From Mesorhizobium sp. AR02 (lineage in GTDB: Bacteria; Pseudomonadota; Alphaproteobacteria; Rhizobiales; Rhizobiaceae): a stretch of 64,000 nt of DNA. The DNA lies in contig NZ_CP080531.1 in the NCBI RefSeq assembly GCF_024746835.1, forward strand, positions 1,488,001 through 1,552,000. The letters run 5' to 3'. Positions 45,323-53,742 of this stretch are shown piece after piece (the first letter of the stretch is position 1; every line of letters starts with the position of its first letter). A program made the position numbers and the translations under genes. The notes under the pieces were generated by a model that had not been told where the DNA came from, did no database searches, and worked only from the letters and a program-made list of their open reading frames with translations.

Positions 45323-45778
45323 CTAGGCTTTCGCCTTTCGCTTGGCGGGAGCCTTCTTGGCTGGCGTCGCAGGAGCCGCCTTACGCCCAAGGCCTATCGA
45401 CTTCGCGAGGGCTGAACGCGCCGCAGCATAGTTTGGTGCTACCATCGGATAATCAGCCGGCAGGCCCCACTTTGCGCGATACTGGTCTGGCGTCAGCCCC
45501 AGCAGGCCCAAATGCCGTTTCATCGACTTGAATTTGCGGCCGTCCTCTAGGCTGAAAATGTGATCCGGAAACACCGACTTCTTGGGATTAACGGCGGGCA
45601 CCGGGGGTTCAGTGGCTGGCGCTACCGGCTGGCTCAACCCTGACAAAGACCGGTGCACTGAGGCAATCAGATCAGGGAGGCCTGCAACCGGCACCGCATT
45701 ATTGCTTACAAACGCCGATACAACATCGGCGGTCAGCGCAGCCAATTCAATTGCATGAGCGTCGGTTTTATCAATCAT
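45323..45778 (-). CDS. Ros/MucR-family regulator, zinc ligands degenerate (copy 2)
   Basis: 151 residues, the same length and layout as the copy at 9466: ALTADVVSAFVSNNAVPVAG, SLEDGRKFKSMKRHLGLLG, then TPDQYRAKWGLPADYPMVAP and an identical Lys/Ala/Pro tail. The first Cys of the finger is again Ser, and the second His pair is replaced. The two are paralogues or parallel acquisitions and may bind the same AT-rich sites. Confidence 0.93.
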   Translation of the reverse strand: MIDKTDAHAIELAALTADVVSAFVSNNAVPVAGLPDLIASVHRSLSGLSQPVAPATEPPVPAVNPKKSVFPDHIFSLEDGRKFKSMKRHLGLLGLTPDQYRAKWGLPADYPMVAPNYAAARSALAKSIGLGRKAAPATPAKKAPAKRKAKA

Positions 45779-46131
45779 TTGTCGATCTCCATCAGTGAGC
45801 TCGATCTGCTTTTACAGATGATGGCAGACAACGCAACTCGGCCAACAATCTCGGTCGTCGACTGCCCCTGCCGGCACCCTTCGCAACGAGTCTTATATAG
45901 AGCCTGTAGCTTGCCGTGCCTGAGACAATCCGTTGAAAACTCGATCCGCATCCCACGGTTTCCCGACGGCTAAGCAAATCGGCCCAACCAGTCGCGATCC
46001 TGCGGCTGGGCAACGTCGTGGCGGCGGTGATATGGCCAGATAATAATTGCCACCACCCTGTGACTAGCATCAGAGTGTCATCGAACGGGCGTCAAAACCT
46101 ATAACGCAACATTGGTCTCGGGCACGCTGCA
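45779..46131. other. Divergent intergenic, promoter region
   Basis: Separates MucR copy 2 from the CDF transporter. It should hold both promoters. No clear palindrome or sigma-factor motif could be assigned, and the short frames inside lack support. Confidence 0.4.
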
Positions 46132-47070
46132 ATGGCACACGACCACGATCACGGACATGACCACCACGAGCACGGGGTGGGGCACGGCCATGCTCCCGCC
46201 AATTTCGGCAAGGCCTTCGCGATAGGCGTCGCCCTCAATGCCGCGTTCGTCGTGCTGGAGGTGGTCTATGGGCTGGCCAGCAACTCCGTGGCGCTGCTGG
46301 CCGATGCCGGACACAACCTTTCTGACGCGCTTGGTCTAGGGGTCGCATGGGCCGCCGTCATCCTGGCGAAGCGCAGGCCTACCAGCCGGTTCACCTACGG
46401 CCTTGGCGGTTCATCGATTCTGGCGGCCCTCTTCAACGCTGTTTTCCTGCTGATCGTGACCGGCGGCCTGACATGGGAAGCGGTCCAAAGGTTTTACGAG
46501 CCGCAGGTGGTCGGCGGTAAAACCGTGATGATCGTCGCAGCCTGCGGCATCGTCCTGAACGGCGTTTGCGCGTGGCTGTTCGCCTCGGGCAGCAAGAACG
46601 ACCTCAATGTCCGGGGTGCTTTCCTGCACATGGCGGCCGACGCCCTGGTGTCGCTCGGCGTCGTGGTCGCGGGATTCATTATCCTGATGACCGGCTGGCA
46701 CTGGATTGACCCGGTCATGAGCCTCATTATCAACGCGGTGATCGTCTGGGGAACCTGGAGCCTCTTGACCGGCTCTGTCACTATGTCCCTGAACGCGGCA
46801 CCGCCCCAGGTCGATCTTGCCAAGGTAAGAACCTTGCTGCTGGGGCTGCCAGGCGTCACTGGGCTGCACGACCTGCATGTCTGGTCACTAAGCACCACCG
46901 AGGTTGCCCTGACCTGCCATCTGGTTACGCCGGACGCTCCCTGTTCCGATGAAACGCTGTTTCATGCGGCGGCGGAGTTGAAGGAACATTTCGGGATCGG
47001 CCATGTGACCCTTCAGCCAGAGAGGGCGCCGTCGAGCGCCCATCTGAAGGCGATGCACGATCATGGATGA
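46132..47070 (+). CDS. CDF-family metal efflux transporter (ZitB/CzcD-like)
   Basis: 312 residues. The His-rich N-terminus (HDHDHGHDHHEHGVGHGHAP) is a likely metal shuttle. Six transmembrane segments carry the metal site residues LLADAGHNLSDALGL in TM2 and HMAADALVSLGVV in TM5 (paired His and Asp). The cytoplasmic C-terminal domain (GLHDLHVWSLSTTEVALTCH) is complete. Zn or Cd efflux by proton antiport is the family function. It overlaps the next transporter by eight bases. Confidence 0.95.
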   Translation: MAHDHDHGHDHHEHGVGHGHAPANFGKAFAIGVALNAAFVVLEVVYGLASNSVALLADAGHNLSDALGLGVAWAAVILAKRRPTSRFTYGLGGSSILAALFNAVFLLIVTGGLTWEAVQRFYEPQVVGGKTVMIVAACGIVLNGVCAWLFASGSKNDLNVRGAFLHMAADALVSLGVVVAGFIILMTGWHWIDPVMSLIINAVIVWGTWSLLTGSVTMSLNAAPPQVDLAKVRTLLLGLPGVTGLHDLHVWSLSTTEVALTCHLVTPDAPCSDETLFHAAAELKEHFGIGHVTLQPERAPSSAHLKAMHDHG

Positions 47071-47671
47071 GAAAGTTCCGGGCATGAAATCTAACGATGC
47101 TCTCCGTCGCGTCGTCCTGCTCGTCGCGCTGCTGAATCTCGGCTATTTCGGCGTTGAGTTCACTGTTGCGCTCGCCATCGGCTCGGTGTCGCTCTTCGCC
47201 GACAGCATCGACTTTCTGGAAGATGCCTCGGTGAACCTCCTCATTCTGCTCGCGCTGGGCTGGTCGATGCGCGCCCGCTCGCGGGTCGGCATGGCGCTGG
47301 CGCTCATCTTGCTCGTGCCCGGCTTGGCGACTCTTTGGACAGCGTGGGAAAAGTTCAACTCGCCGGTGCCACCGCAACCTCTCGCTCTGATGCTCACCGG
47401 CTTGGGCGCGCTCGTCGTCAATCTCTCCTGCGCCTACATGCTCGCCGCCTACCGGCATCATAGTGGCAGCCTGACGCGCGCGGCGTTCCTGTCAGCCCGC
47501 AATGATGCGTTTGCCAACATCGCCATCATTGCGGCCGGTCTAGTGACTGCGTTTCTCTGGCGCTCGGCATGGCCAGATTTGGTGGTAGGCTTAGGGATTG
47601 CGGCGTTGAATGCCGACGCCGCCCGTGAGGTATGGGAAGCCGCCCGAGAGGAACACCGAGTGGCCGCCTGA
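47063..47671 (+). CDS. CDF-like cation transporter lacking C-terminal domain
   Basis: 202 residues, six transmembrane segments and no cytoplasmic domain. The TM2 site reads LFADSIDFLEDASVN (His replaced by Asp) and TM5 SARNDAFANIAII, so the metal preference may differ from the gene before it. The ATG lies inside the preceding stop region. Truncated CDF-like proteins are common in proteobacterial metal clusters. It may work with the full-length CDF. Confidence 0.85.
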   Translation: MDEKVPGMKSNDALRRVVLLVALLNLGYFGVEFTVALAIGSVSLFADSIDFLEDASVNLLILLALGWSMRARSRVGMALALILLVPGLATLWTAWEKFNSPVPPQPLALMLTGLGALVVNLSCAYMLAAYRHHSGSLTRAAFLSARNDAFANIAIIAAGLVTAFLWRSAWPDLVVGLGIAALNADAAREVWEAAREEHRVAA

Positions 47672-47692
47672 TGGGCGCCGAGGAGGCCCGCC

Positions 47693-47878
47693 CTGACCCC
47701 CCTGCAAAAAGTCATCTTCCTGCTCGGCGCGGCTGCCGCGATTTCGCTGGGCAGCACCGTGAGTGTGCTGCTCTTGGAACGAGCGTTCCCAGATTCTCCC
47801 ATGCTGACGATCGCCGGGCCGCTGCTCTGTGCCGGTTCTGCGCTGATTTTCTGCAAATGGTATTATGGCAGGCTGTGA
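47693..47878 (+). CDS. Small two-segment membrane protein, possible CTG start
   Basis: 61 residues: LTPLQKVIFLLGAAAAISLG, LLLERAFPDSPML, then PLLCAGSALIFCKWYYGRL, i.e. two hydrophobic segments. The frame has no ATG, GTG or TTG before the hydrophobic region; AGGAGG (47681-47686) sits six bases before CTG 47693, making an unusual CTG start plausible. It lies between two metal-transport genes in the same direction. Confidence 0.5.
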   Translation: MTPLQKVIFLLGAAAAISLGSTVSVLLLERAFPDSPMLTIAGPLLCAGSALIFCKWYYGRL

Positions 47879-47936
47879 GGGAGCTTTTGTCAATATGGCG
47901 AGTTAATACCGCGATTGGGGCAGGGGAGGCGTCAAC

Positions 47937-49226
47937 ATGAATACCAAATCGGCAAATCCAGTGGTTGGAACATCAAAGCCACGGCTGCTCGACGTGCTCG
48001 GCCCGGGGCTGATCACGGGCGCTTCCGACGATGATCCGAGCGGCATCGCCACCTATTCGCAGACCGGCGCGCAGTTTGGCTTCGGGCTCACCTGGACCAT
48101 GCTCTTCAGCTATCCGCTGATGTCGGTCGTCCAGGAAATCAGCGCCCGCATCGGCCGCACCACCGGGCGCGGCATCGCCGGCAACATGCGGGAGTATTAC
48201 CCGAATTGGCTGCTGCAGGCCGTGGTGGTGCTGCTGCTTGTTGCCAACACCATCAACATTGGCGCAGATCTCGGTGCCATGGGCGATGCCCTGAAGCTCA
48301 TTATCGGCGGCCCGGAGCTCCTTTACGTCGTGCTTTTCGGCGCCGTCTCGGTCGCACTGCAGATCTTCCTCAAATACAGCCGTTACGTTTCGGTCCTGAA
48401 GTGGCTGACACTGTCCCTGTTCGCCTATTTCGGCACGGTTCTGTTTGTTCACGTGCCGTGGGGCGAGGTGGCCAAAGGCCTTTTCATTCCCCGGTTCTCG
48501 CTCGATGCGCAGTTCTGGACAGCGGTCGTCGCAATATTCGGCACGACCATCAGCCCCTACCTGTTCTTCTGGCAGGCTTCACAGGAGGTTGAAGACCAGA
48601 AGGCCAAGCCCAAGCGCGAGCCTTTAAAGCAAGCACCGGAACAGGCCGAAAACGCGATCCAGCGCATCCGGCTGGACACTTACGTCGGTATGGCGTTTTC
48701 CAACATTGTCGCCCTCGCGATCATGATCACGGCCGGCGCCACCCTTCATGCCAATGGCACCACGGATATCGAATCCACCAGCCAGGCTGCTGAAGCACTC
48801 CGGCCGGTCGCCGGCGTGTTCGCCTTCGCCATCTTCGCCCTCGGCGTTATTGGGACCGGGCTACTGGCCATCCCGGTCCTCGCCGGTTCGGCCGGGTACG
48901 CGCTCGGCGAGGCCCGCAAGTGGCCGGTCGGCCTTGAACGCAAGCCGCTACAGGCAAAGGCGTTCTACGCCACGATCGCCATCGCCACGCTGATCGGCGC
49001 GTGCCTCAACTTCACGCCCATCAATCCCATCAAGGCACTTTACTGGAGCGCCGTGGTCAACGGCGTCGTCGCTGTGCCGGTGATGGCGGTGATGATGCTG
49101 ATGACGGCGCGCAGCGACGTCATGGGTGAAGTGACCGTGCCGCTGGCGATGCGCCTGATCGGCTGGCTTGCGACTGCCGTGATGGCAGCGGCGGCAGTGG
49201 TCATGATTGTCCAGATCGTCCTGTAG
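47937..49226 (+). CDS. Nramp-like divalent metal transporter with altered motifs
   Basis: 429 residues, eleven transmembrane segments, SLC11 fold. The TM1 metal site keeps Asp but reads DPSG instead of DPGN, and the TM6 MPH motif is replaced by TISPYLFFW. These positions set substrate choice, so Mn should not be assumed; similar changes are described for Nramp-related magnesium transporters. The preceding gene ends 58 bases upstream. It closes the metal cluster. Confidence 0.9.
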   Translation: MNTKSANPVVGTSKPRLLDVLGPGLITGASDDDPSGIATYSQTGAQFGFGLTWTMLFSYPLMSVVQEISARIGRTTGRGIAGNMREYYPNWLLQAVVVLLLVANTINIGADLGAMGDALKLIIGGPELLYVVLFGAVSVALQIFLKYSRYVSVLKWLTLSLFAYFGTVLFVHVPWGEVAKGLFIPRFSLDAQFWTAVVAIFGTTISPYLFFWQASQEVEDQKAKPKREPLKQAPEQAENAIQRIRLDTYVGMAFSNIVALAIMITAGATLHANGTTDIESTSQAAEALRPVAGVFAFAIFALGVIGTGLLAIPVLAGSAGYALGEARKWPVGLERKPLQAKAFYATIAIATLIGACLNFTPINPIKALYWSAVVNGVVAVPVMAVMMLMTARSDVMGEVTVPLAMRLIGWLATAVMAAAAVVMIVQIVL

Positions 49227-49253
49227 CCACCCCTCTTGCAGTCTTAGAGGGTG
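49227..49253 (+). terminator. Weak terminator-like hairpin after Nramp-like gene
   Basis: CCACCCCTCT pairs with AGAGGGTG across about nine bases immediately after the stop. No T run follows, so the call is tentative. Confidence 0.35.
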
Positions 49254-49369
49254 CCGGTGGCCAGTGTCACATCGCCGTCGAAACATGGCGATACTGAAGC
49301 CGCAACGCCAAAACGCGTCGTCCTCCCACAACTATGGCCCCCGTCGCGCCCTGCCGGCGGGACACCCTC

Positions 49370-49557
49370 ATGAGGGTGGTGACGCCGGACGGGTCTCCCA
49401 AGCAGCTTTTTAAGGCTACTAGGAAGGAGCACCCAAAGGTCTCGAAGAAGGATATCGCCAGGGCGGCCTTTTTCTCGATTATTTCCAACGCGGATCAGGA
49501 CAGGTTCGGAACCTGCAGGCGTTCGCCATCGCCGAGCGCACCCAACCCGCGGACTAG
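49370..49557 (+). pseudogene. Possible frameshifted small gene
   Basis: ATG 49370 reads MRVVTPDGSPKQLFKATRKE and continues KDIARAAFFSIISNADQDRFG. One missing base near 49510 would continue it in the next frame as NLQAFAIAERTQPAD to a stop at 49557. The smooth join suggests a real small gene with a one-base deletion (or a sequence error). No family is known. Confidence 0.3.
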
Positions 49558-49766
49558 GCACGCTCCCCGTTAGGTTCATTTGCCGACAGCATCGAACGGA
49601 TCGCGTCGATGGTATTGACGACCGCATCCGCTGCCTGACGGCCGAGGGCGATATCCAGCCGACCTTCGGTCTCTGGATTGTTAGGATTCCGAGCTTGCAG
49701 CGCTCGTCTGATTGTTGCCACGTGGATTTCAGTCGGTACGTAGGGCCGTTTTTCCATCTGGTTCAT
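49554..49766 (-). CDS. Small hypothetical protein beside IS30
   Basis: 70 residues (ATG 49766, or 49757). It reads RPYVPTEIHVATIRRALQAR, then RLDIALGRQAADAVVNTIDA, soluble and helical. There is no clear ribosome site. Its upstream region is interrupted by IS30 about 90 bases away, so its promoter may be lost. Confidence 0.45.
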   Translation of the reverse strand: MNQMEKRPYVPTEIHVATIRRALQARNPNNPETEGRLDIALGRQAADAVVNTIDAIRSMLSANEPNGERA

Positions 49767-49853
49767 CGTGCAAAAGCTTGGCAGCCACATCAGGGTATAC
49801 CCCCAGGCGACGTAACTAAGCCGGCGCGGTCTACGCGAACGTCCGCTATGCGC

Positions 49854-51072
49854 CGGTGGGTTCAACCGGTCATCGCAACACGCTTTAATCTGAGAGGATT
49901 AAGAGGTGTTGCATGGTGACGTCACGGATCTGGTTTACGTCAGCGCAGAAGGCCGAGCTTTGGGAGCGATGGAAGCGAGGTCAGAGCATTTCGTCGATCT
50001 CGCGGGCACTTGACCGCCGGAACAAGACCGGCGTTCAGCGGATCGTATCCTTACGCGGCGGCATTGCTCCGTCAGCTAGGCGTAGAGCGGCCTTGGCGCT
50101 CGGGCTGGCGGAGCGCGAAGAGATCTCTCGCGGGATCGCGGCGGGTCTTGCGATCCGCGCTATTGCACGAAGTCTCGGGCGATCCCCATCGACAATATGT
50201 CGCGAGATCTCGCGCAATGGCGGCGCACAAGCGTATCGTGCAACCCGGGCCGACAAGCATGCTTGGGAGAGAGCGCTGCGCCCGAAGCAGTGTCGGCTGG
50301 CATGCTCCGGGCGGCTACGATGGCGGGTGGCGCAAAAGCTGGCGTTGCAATGGTCCCCGGAGCAGATAGCGGGCTGGCTGAGGCGAGAGTACCCAGGCGA
50401 TCCAAGCATGCGGATATCTCATGAAGTGATCTATCGCAGTCTATTCATCCAGTCGCGAGGGGTGCTCAAGAAGGAACTAACAGCGCACCTGCGTACCAAA
50501 CGACAGATGCGGCTCGCCAAAGGCGCACAGAGCCGGACGGGGCAAGGACAAATACTCGATATGATCTCCATCCGCGAGCGCCCCGCCGAGGCTGAGGATC
50601 GCGCCCTCCCAGGCCATTGGGAGGGTGATCTGCTCACCGGGGCGAACGACACGCACATCGCCACCCTCGTCGAGCGACACAACCGGTATGCTTGTAAAGG
50701 TGGCGAGGAGGGACTCGGCCACCGTCGTGGCGGCCCTTGCCCAGACGATCGGCACATTGCCCGAAGAGTTGCGGCGCTCGCTAACTTGGGACCAGGGCAA
50801 GGAGATGGCTCGGCACAAGAGCTTCACCGTTGCAACCGATCTACAGGTCTACTTCTGCGATCCGCGAAGTCCCTGGCAGCACGGCAGCAACGAAAATACC
50901 AACGGTCTGCTCAGGCAGTACTTCCCGAGAGAAACCAACCTCTCCCATGTCTCGCAGGCCCAACTCAACGCCGTCGCCCTGCGGCTCAATGAGCGACCCC
51001 GAAAAACCTTGGACTTCGAAACGCCGGCCGATAGGCTACAGAAGGTGTTGCGATGACCGGTTGAACCCACCG
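49854..51072 (+). mobile_element. IS30-family insertion sequence
   Basis: About 1.2 kb bounded by 28-base perfect inverted repeats (49854-49881 and 51045-51072; outer end CGGTGGGTTCAACCGG). Family is set by the transposase inside. The target duplication is not obvious (2-3 bases expected). It lies about 110 bases from the displaced 3' end of hsdM. Confidence 0.9.
49913..51056 (+). pseudogene. IS30-family transposase, frameshifted
   Basis: The first part (49913 to about 50695) holds the N-terminal HTH regions (SISSISRALDRRNKTGVQR, AIRAIARSLGRSPSTICREI) and the first catalytic Asp (LPGHWEGDLLTG). At about 50690 the frame is lost after VERHNR; the rest continues in another frame (GMLVKVARRDSATVVAAL, LTWDQGKEMARH with the second Asp, CDPRSPWQHGSNENTNGLLR with the catalytic Glu) to 51056. 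The join needs loss of two bases or gain of one. It is likely inactive unless programmed frameshifting occurs. Confidence 0.9.
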
Positions 51073-51186
51073 CCTCATTCCCGCCATTCGGGCGAACGTC
51101 AATGTTGACCGAAAGCGGACGTTGAAATTGGCCGTTTCTCAAAGTGCGCCCGGGGCGCCGCCGGTTAGTTGGCTACAAGCCCCACA

Positions 51187-51226
51187 TCATCCTTCTGAGA
51201 GCGGCAAAACTGGAAGCCCAAGTTCT
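51187..51226 (-). pseudogene. Displaced last codons of hsdM
   Basis: On the minus strand this reads ELGLPVLPLSEG and stop, the expected HsdM C-terminus (usually HNAFLxELGLPxLP). It is cut from the body of the gene at 53813 by IS66. The 8 bases at the junction, CAAGTTCT, match CAAGTTCC on the other side. Confidence 0.85.
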
Positions 51227-51308
51227 GTAAGCGCGAATTTCCCCGCACCTTTTGCTGTTGAGTGCTCTGATGCATGAGGTGTCCACCCAAATAGGTGGAC
51301 ACCTTGTG

Positions 51309-51782
51309 ATGGAAGAAGATGATCAGAAATTGCAGGTAAGGCTTGTTGGTCGGAACGGGCGACGCCGATACGACCCTGCATCGAAGGACCGTCTTGTCTC
51401 GGCCTGCCTTGAGCCTGGCGTGTCGGTATCGAGGCTTGCGCTCGAACATGGGGTCAATGCGAACCTTCTTCGGAAGTGGATAAAGAAGCGCACTGAGACC
51501 CAGTCCCTCCCGCCGTCCTCATCACCGGCGTTCATCCCGGTTCAGATTGAAAGCACTTCCGATCGGGTCTTGCTGCGACAGAGCAGCATGGCTGCGGTGG
51601 ATTTGCCGGCGACCTGTGATGAAGTGCATGGGTCGGAAGCCAAAAGGGCTGCGCTTTTTTCCTCTCCAGCCAAGGTGAGCGCGTCACTGCCGAACGGCGT
51701 GAAGTTGACGCTGGAATGCGGTGATGTGGATGCATTGACGGCGACCATCGGAGCACTGGGTCATGTTCAGACTGGGCGCTGA
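51309..51782 (+). CDS. tnpA: IS66 TnpA
   Basis: 157 residues from ATG 51309. HTH of the transposase IS3/IS911 Orf A type: GRRRYDPASKDRLVSACLEP, VSRLALEHGVNANLLRKWIK. The accessory DNA-binding protein of IS66. The frame is open upstream to 51252. Its end overlaps tnpB by 20 bases, as is usual for this family. Confidence 0.88.
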   Translation: MEEDDQKLQVRLVGRNGRRRYDPASKDRLVSACLEPGVSVSRLALEHGVNANLLRKWIKKRTETQSLPPSSSPAFIPVQIESTSDRVLLRQSSMAAVDLPATCDEVHGSEAKRAALFSSPAKVSASLPNGVKLTLECGDVDALTATIGALGHVQTGR

Positions 51783-52116
51783 CCTGAAAGTCTACCTGCA
51801 CCGCGAGCCGATCGACTTCCGGGCCGGCATCAACAGCCTTGCGGTTCTGGTCCAAGAGACGATGGCGCTCGATCCGTTTGCTCCAGCGGTTTTTGCCTTC
51901 TGCAATCGCCGTCGCGACCGGATGAAGCTCTTGTTCTTTGACCGGTCCGGCTTCGTGCTGGTCCTGAAGCGGCTGACCGAGGACAAGTTCCGGTGGCCGC
52001 GCCGGGAGGCAGCGGTGGTCACGCTTACGACCGAGCAATTGCACTGGATCCTCGACGGCATCGATATCGATGCGATGGTCCGCCATCCGGTGCGGCAATA
52101 TCAGGTTGCCGGTTGA
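51763..52116 (+). CDS. tnpB: IS66 TnpB (Orf2)
   Basis: 117 residues, complete IS66 Orf2 protein: VYLHREPIDFRAGINSLAVL, FFDRSGFVLVLKRL and KFRWPRRE. It is required for IS66 transposition together with tnpA and tnpC; the biochemical role is not settled. Confidence 0.95.
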   Translation: MFRLGADLKVYLHREPIDFRAGINSLAVLVQETMALDPFAPAVFAFCNRRRDRMKLLFFDRSGFVLVLKRLTEDKFRWPRREAAVVTLTTEQLHWILDGIDIDAMVRHPVRQYQVAG

Positions 52117-52170
52117 GGGCTCTCGAATTGAGCGATTGACGCGCCGGCATGCTTTCGATTCAAGAATCTG

Positions 52171-53742
52171 ATGAATCGACCCGGCGAACCGACTGTTGAA
52201 GAGTTGATGGCGCGTATTGCTGCGCTTCGGGCGGAGAACCGTCAACTCACCGAACGCGTCGTCAAACTCGAGGAAGAGCTGGCGCTTGCACGACTGCATC
52301 GTTTTGCGCCGCGCAGTGAAAAACACATTGACCGCCTCTTCAATGAAGCCGAACAGGCCGCGGATGAGGACGCCGCCGACAACGAAGATGGCGATGTCGT
52401 TGTCCTGCCGGACACGGGCTTGCCGGCGAGCGAAGGGGCGACGGGAAAGAAGCGCGGCCGCAAGGCCTTGCCGGAAAACCTGCCGCGCGAGCGTGTCGAG
52501 TATGACCTTCCCGACGCCCAGAAGGCTTGTCCTTGCTGCCGTCACCAGATGCATCGCATGGGCGAGACCGTTACCGAGCAACTTCATATCGAGGTGAAGG
52601 CGAAGGTCCTGCAGAATGTGCGGTTCAAATATGCTTGCCGTCATTGCGACCGCACCGGGATCAGCACGCCGGTCGTGACCGCGCCGATGCCCACGCAACC
52701 TTTGCCGGGCAGCATCGCTACGGCCTCGACGCTGGCCTTCGCGCTCGTTCATAAGTATGTCGACGGCACACCGCTCTACCGCCTGGCGCAGGCATTCGAG
52801 CGCGCCGGCGTTCCTGTCAGCCGAGGCGCTCTGGGCCACTGGGTGATCGGCTCGAGCGAAAAGCATCTCTCCCGCATCTATGACGCGCTGAAGCTGCGGC
52901 TCAGATCGCAGCCCCTCATCCATGGTGACGAGACCACGGTCCAGGTGCTGAAGGAAATGGACAGAGAGGCCGCCAGCACCTCGTACATGTGGGCATACCG
53001 GAGCGGCCAGGACAGTGACGAGCCGATCGTGCTGCTCGAATATCAGCCGGGCCGCGGCCAGATACACCCGCAGGCCTTCCTCGGCGATTACCGCGGCATC
53101 GTGATGAGCGACGGCTATTCCGCCTGGCGCACGCTGGAAGGGGCAACGCATCTTGGATGCATGGCCCATTCCAGGCGGCGCTTCGTCGATGCCCTAAAGG
53201 CGAGGAAGAAAGGCGGCGGGCCGCCGGAACAGGCACTCCGGTTCTTCGAACAGCTCTACCGAGTTGAAAGGCAGGCGCGGAACGAAATCCCCGATGACGG
53301 CGAAACGCGAGATCACTGCATTCGCCGCTTCCGCCAGCAACATAGTGTCCCCATCCTCCATGCTCTCAAGGCATGGCTCGACGACATCGCCCCAAAAGTC
53401 TTGCCGGACAGCAAGCTCGGCGACGCCGTCTCCTACACCCTGAACCAATGGGGATATCTGACGCGTTACACCGAGGACGGCAGCATGCCGATCGACAACA
53501 ATCTTCTGGAGCGCGACATCAGGATTTTTGCAACTGGCAGGAAGAGTTGGTTGTTCAGCGATACTGTCGACGGAGCCAAGGCCAGCGCCATCGTCTACAG
53601 CCTGATGTTAACCTGCCGCGCCTGTGGCGTCGAGCCGTTAGCGTGGTTGCGCCACGTCCTCACTGAACTGCCTCAGCGCCCCGAGAACGTGGCTATCGAC
53701 GATCTCCTGCCCTTCAACTTCCTCAAAGCCGCCGCAGCCTGA
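52171..53742 (+). CDS. tnpC: IS66 TnpC transposase
   Basis: 523 residues, full length. N-terminal coiled coil (LRAENRQLTERVVKLEEELA), zinc-finger region (ACPCCRHQMHRMG, YACRHCDRTG), then the DDE core: LIHGDETTVQVL with the first Asp, GIVMSDGYSAW with the second and NNLLERDIRIF with the Glu. It appears intact, so the element may be active. Its 3' end overlaps the antisense extended tail of hsdM. Confidence 0.96.
   Translation: MNRPGEPTVEELMARIAALRAENRQLTERVVKLEEELALARLHRFAPRSEKHIDRLFNEAEQAADEDAADNEDGDVVVLPDTGLPASEGATGKKRGRKALPENLPRERVEYDLPDAQKACPCCRHQMHRMGETVTEQLHIEVKAKVLQNVRFKYACRHCDRTGISTPVVTAPMPTQPLPGSIATASTLAFALVHKYVDGTPLYRLAQAFERAGVPVSRGALGHWVIGSSEKHLSRIYDALKLRLRSQPLIHGDETTVQVLKEMDREAASTSYMWAYRSGQDSDEPIVLLEYQPGRGQIHPQAFLGDYRGIVMSDGYSAWRTLEGATHLGCMAHSRRRFVDALKARKKGGGPPEQALRFFEQLYRVERQARNEIPDDGETRDHCIRRFRQQHSVPILHALKAWLDDIAPKVLPDSKLGDAVSYTLNQWGYLTRYTEDGSMPIDNNLLERDIRIFATGRKSWLFSDTVDGAKASAIVYSLMLTCRACGVEPLAWLRHVLTELPQRPENVAIDDLLPFNFLKAAAA

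Noticed and set aside
45755..45973. 72-codon plus-strand frame before the CDF gene
   Set aside because: Overlaps the MucR-like start region, no ribosome site, no resemblance to known proteins.
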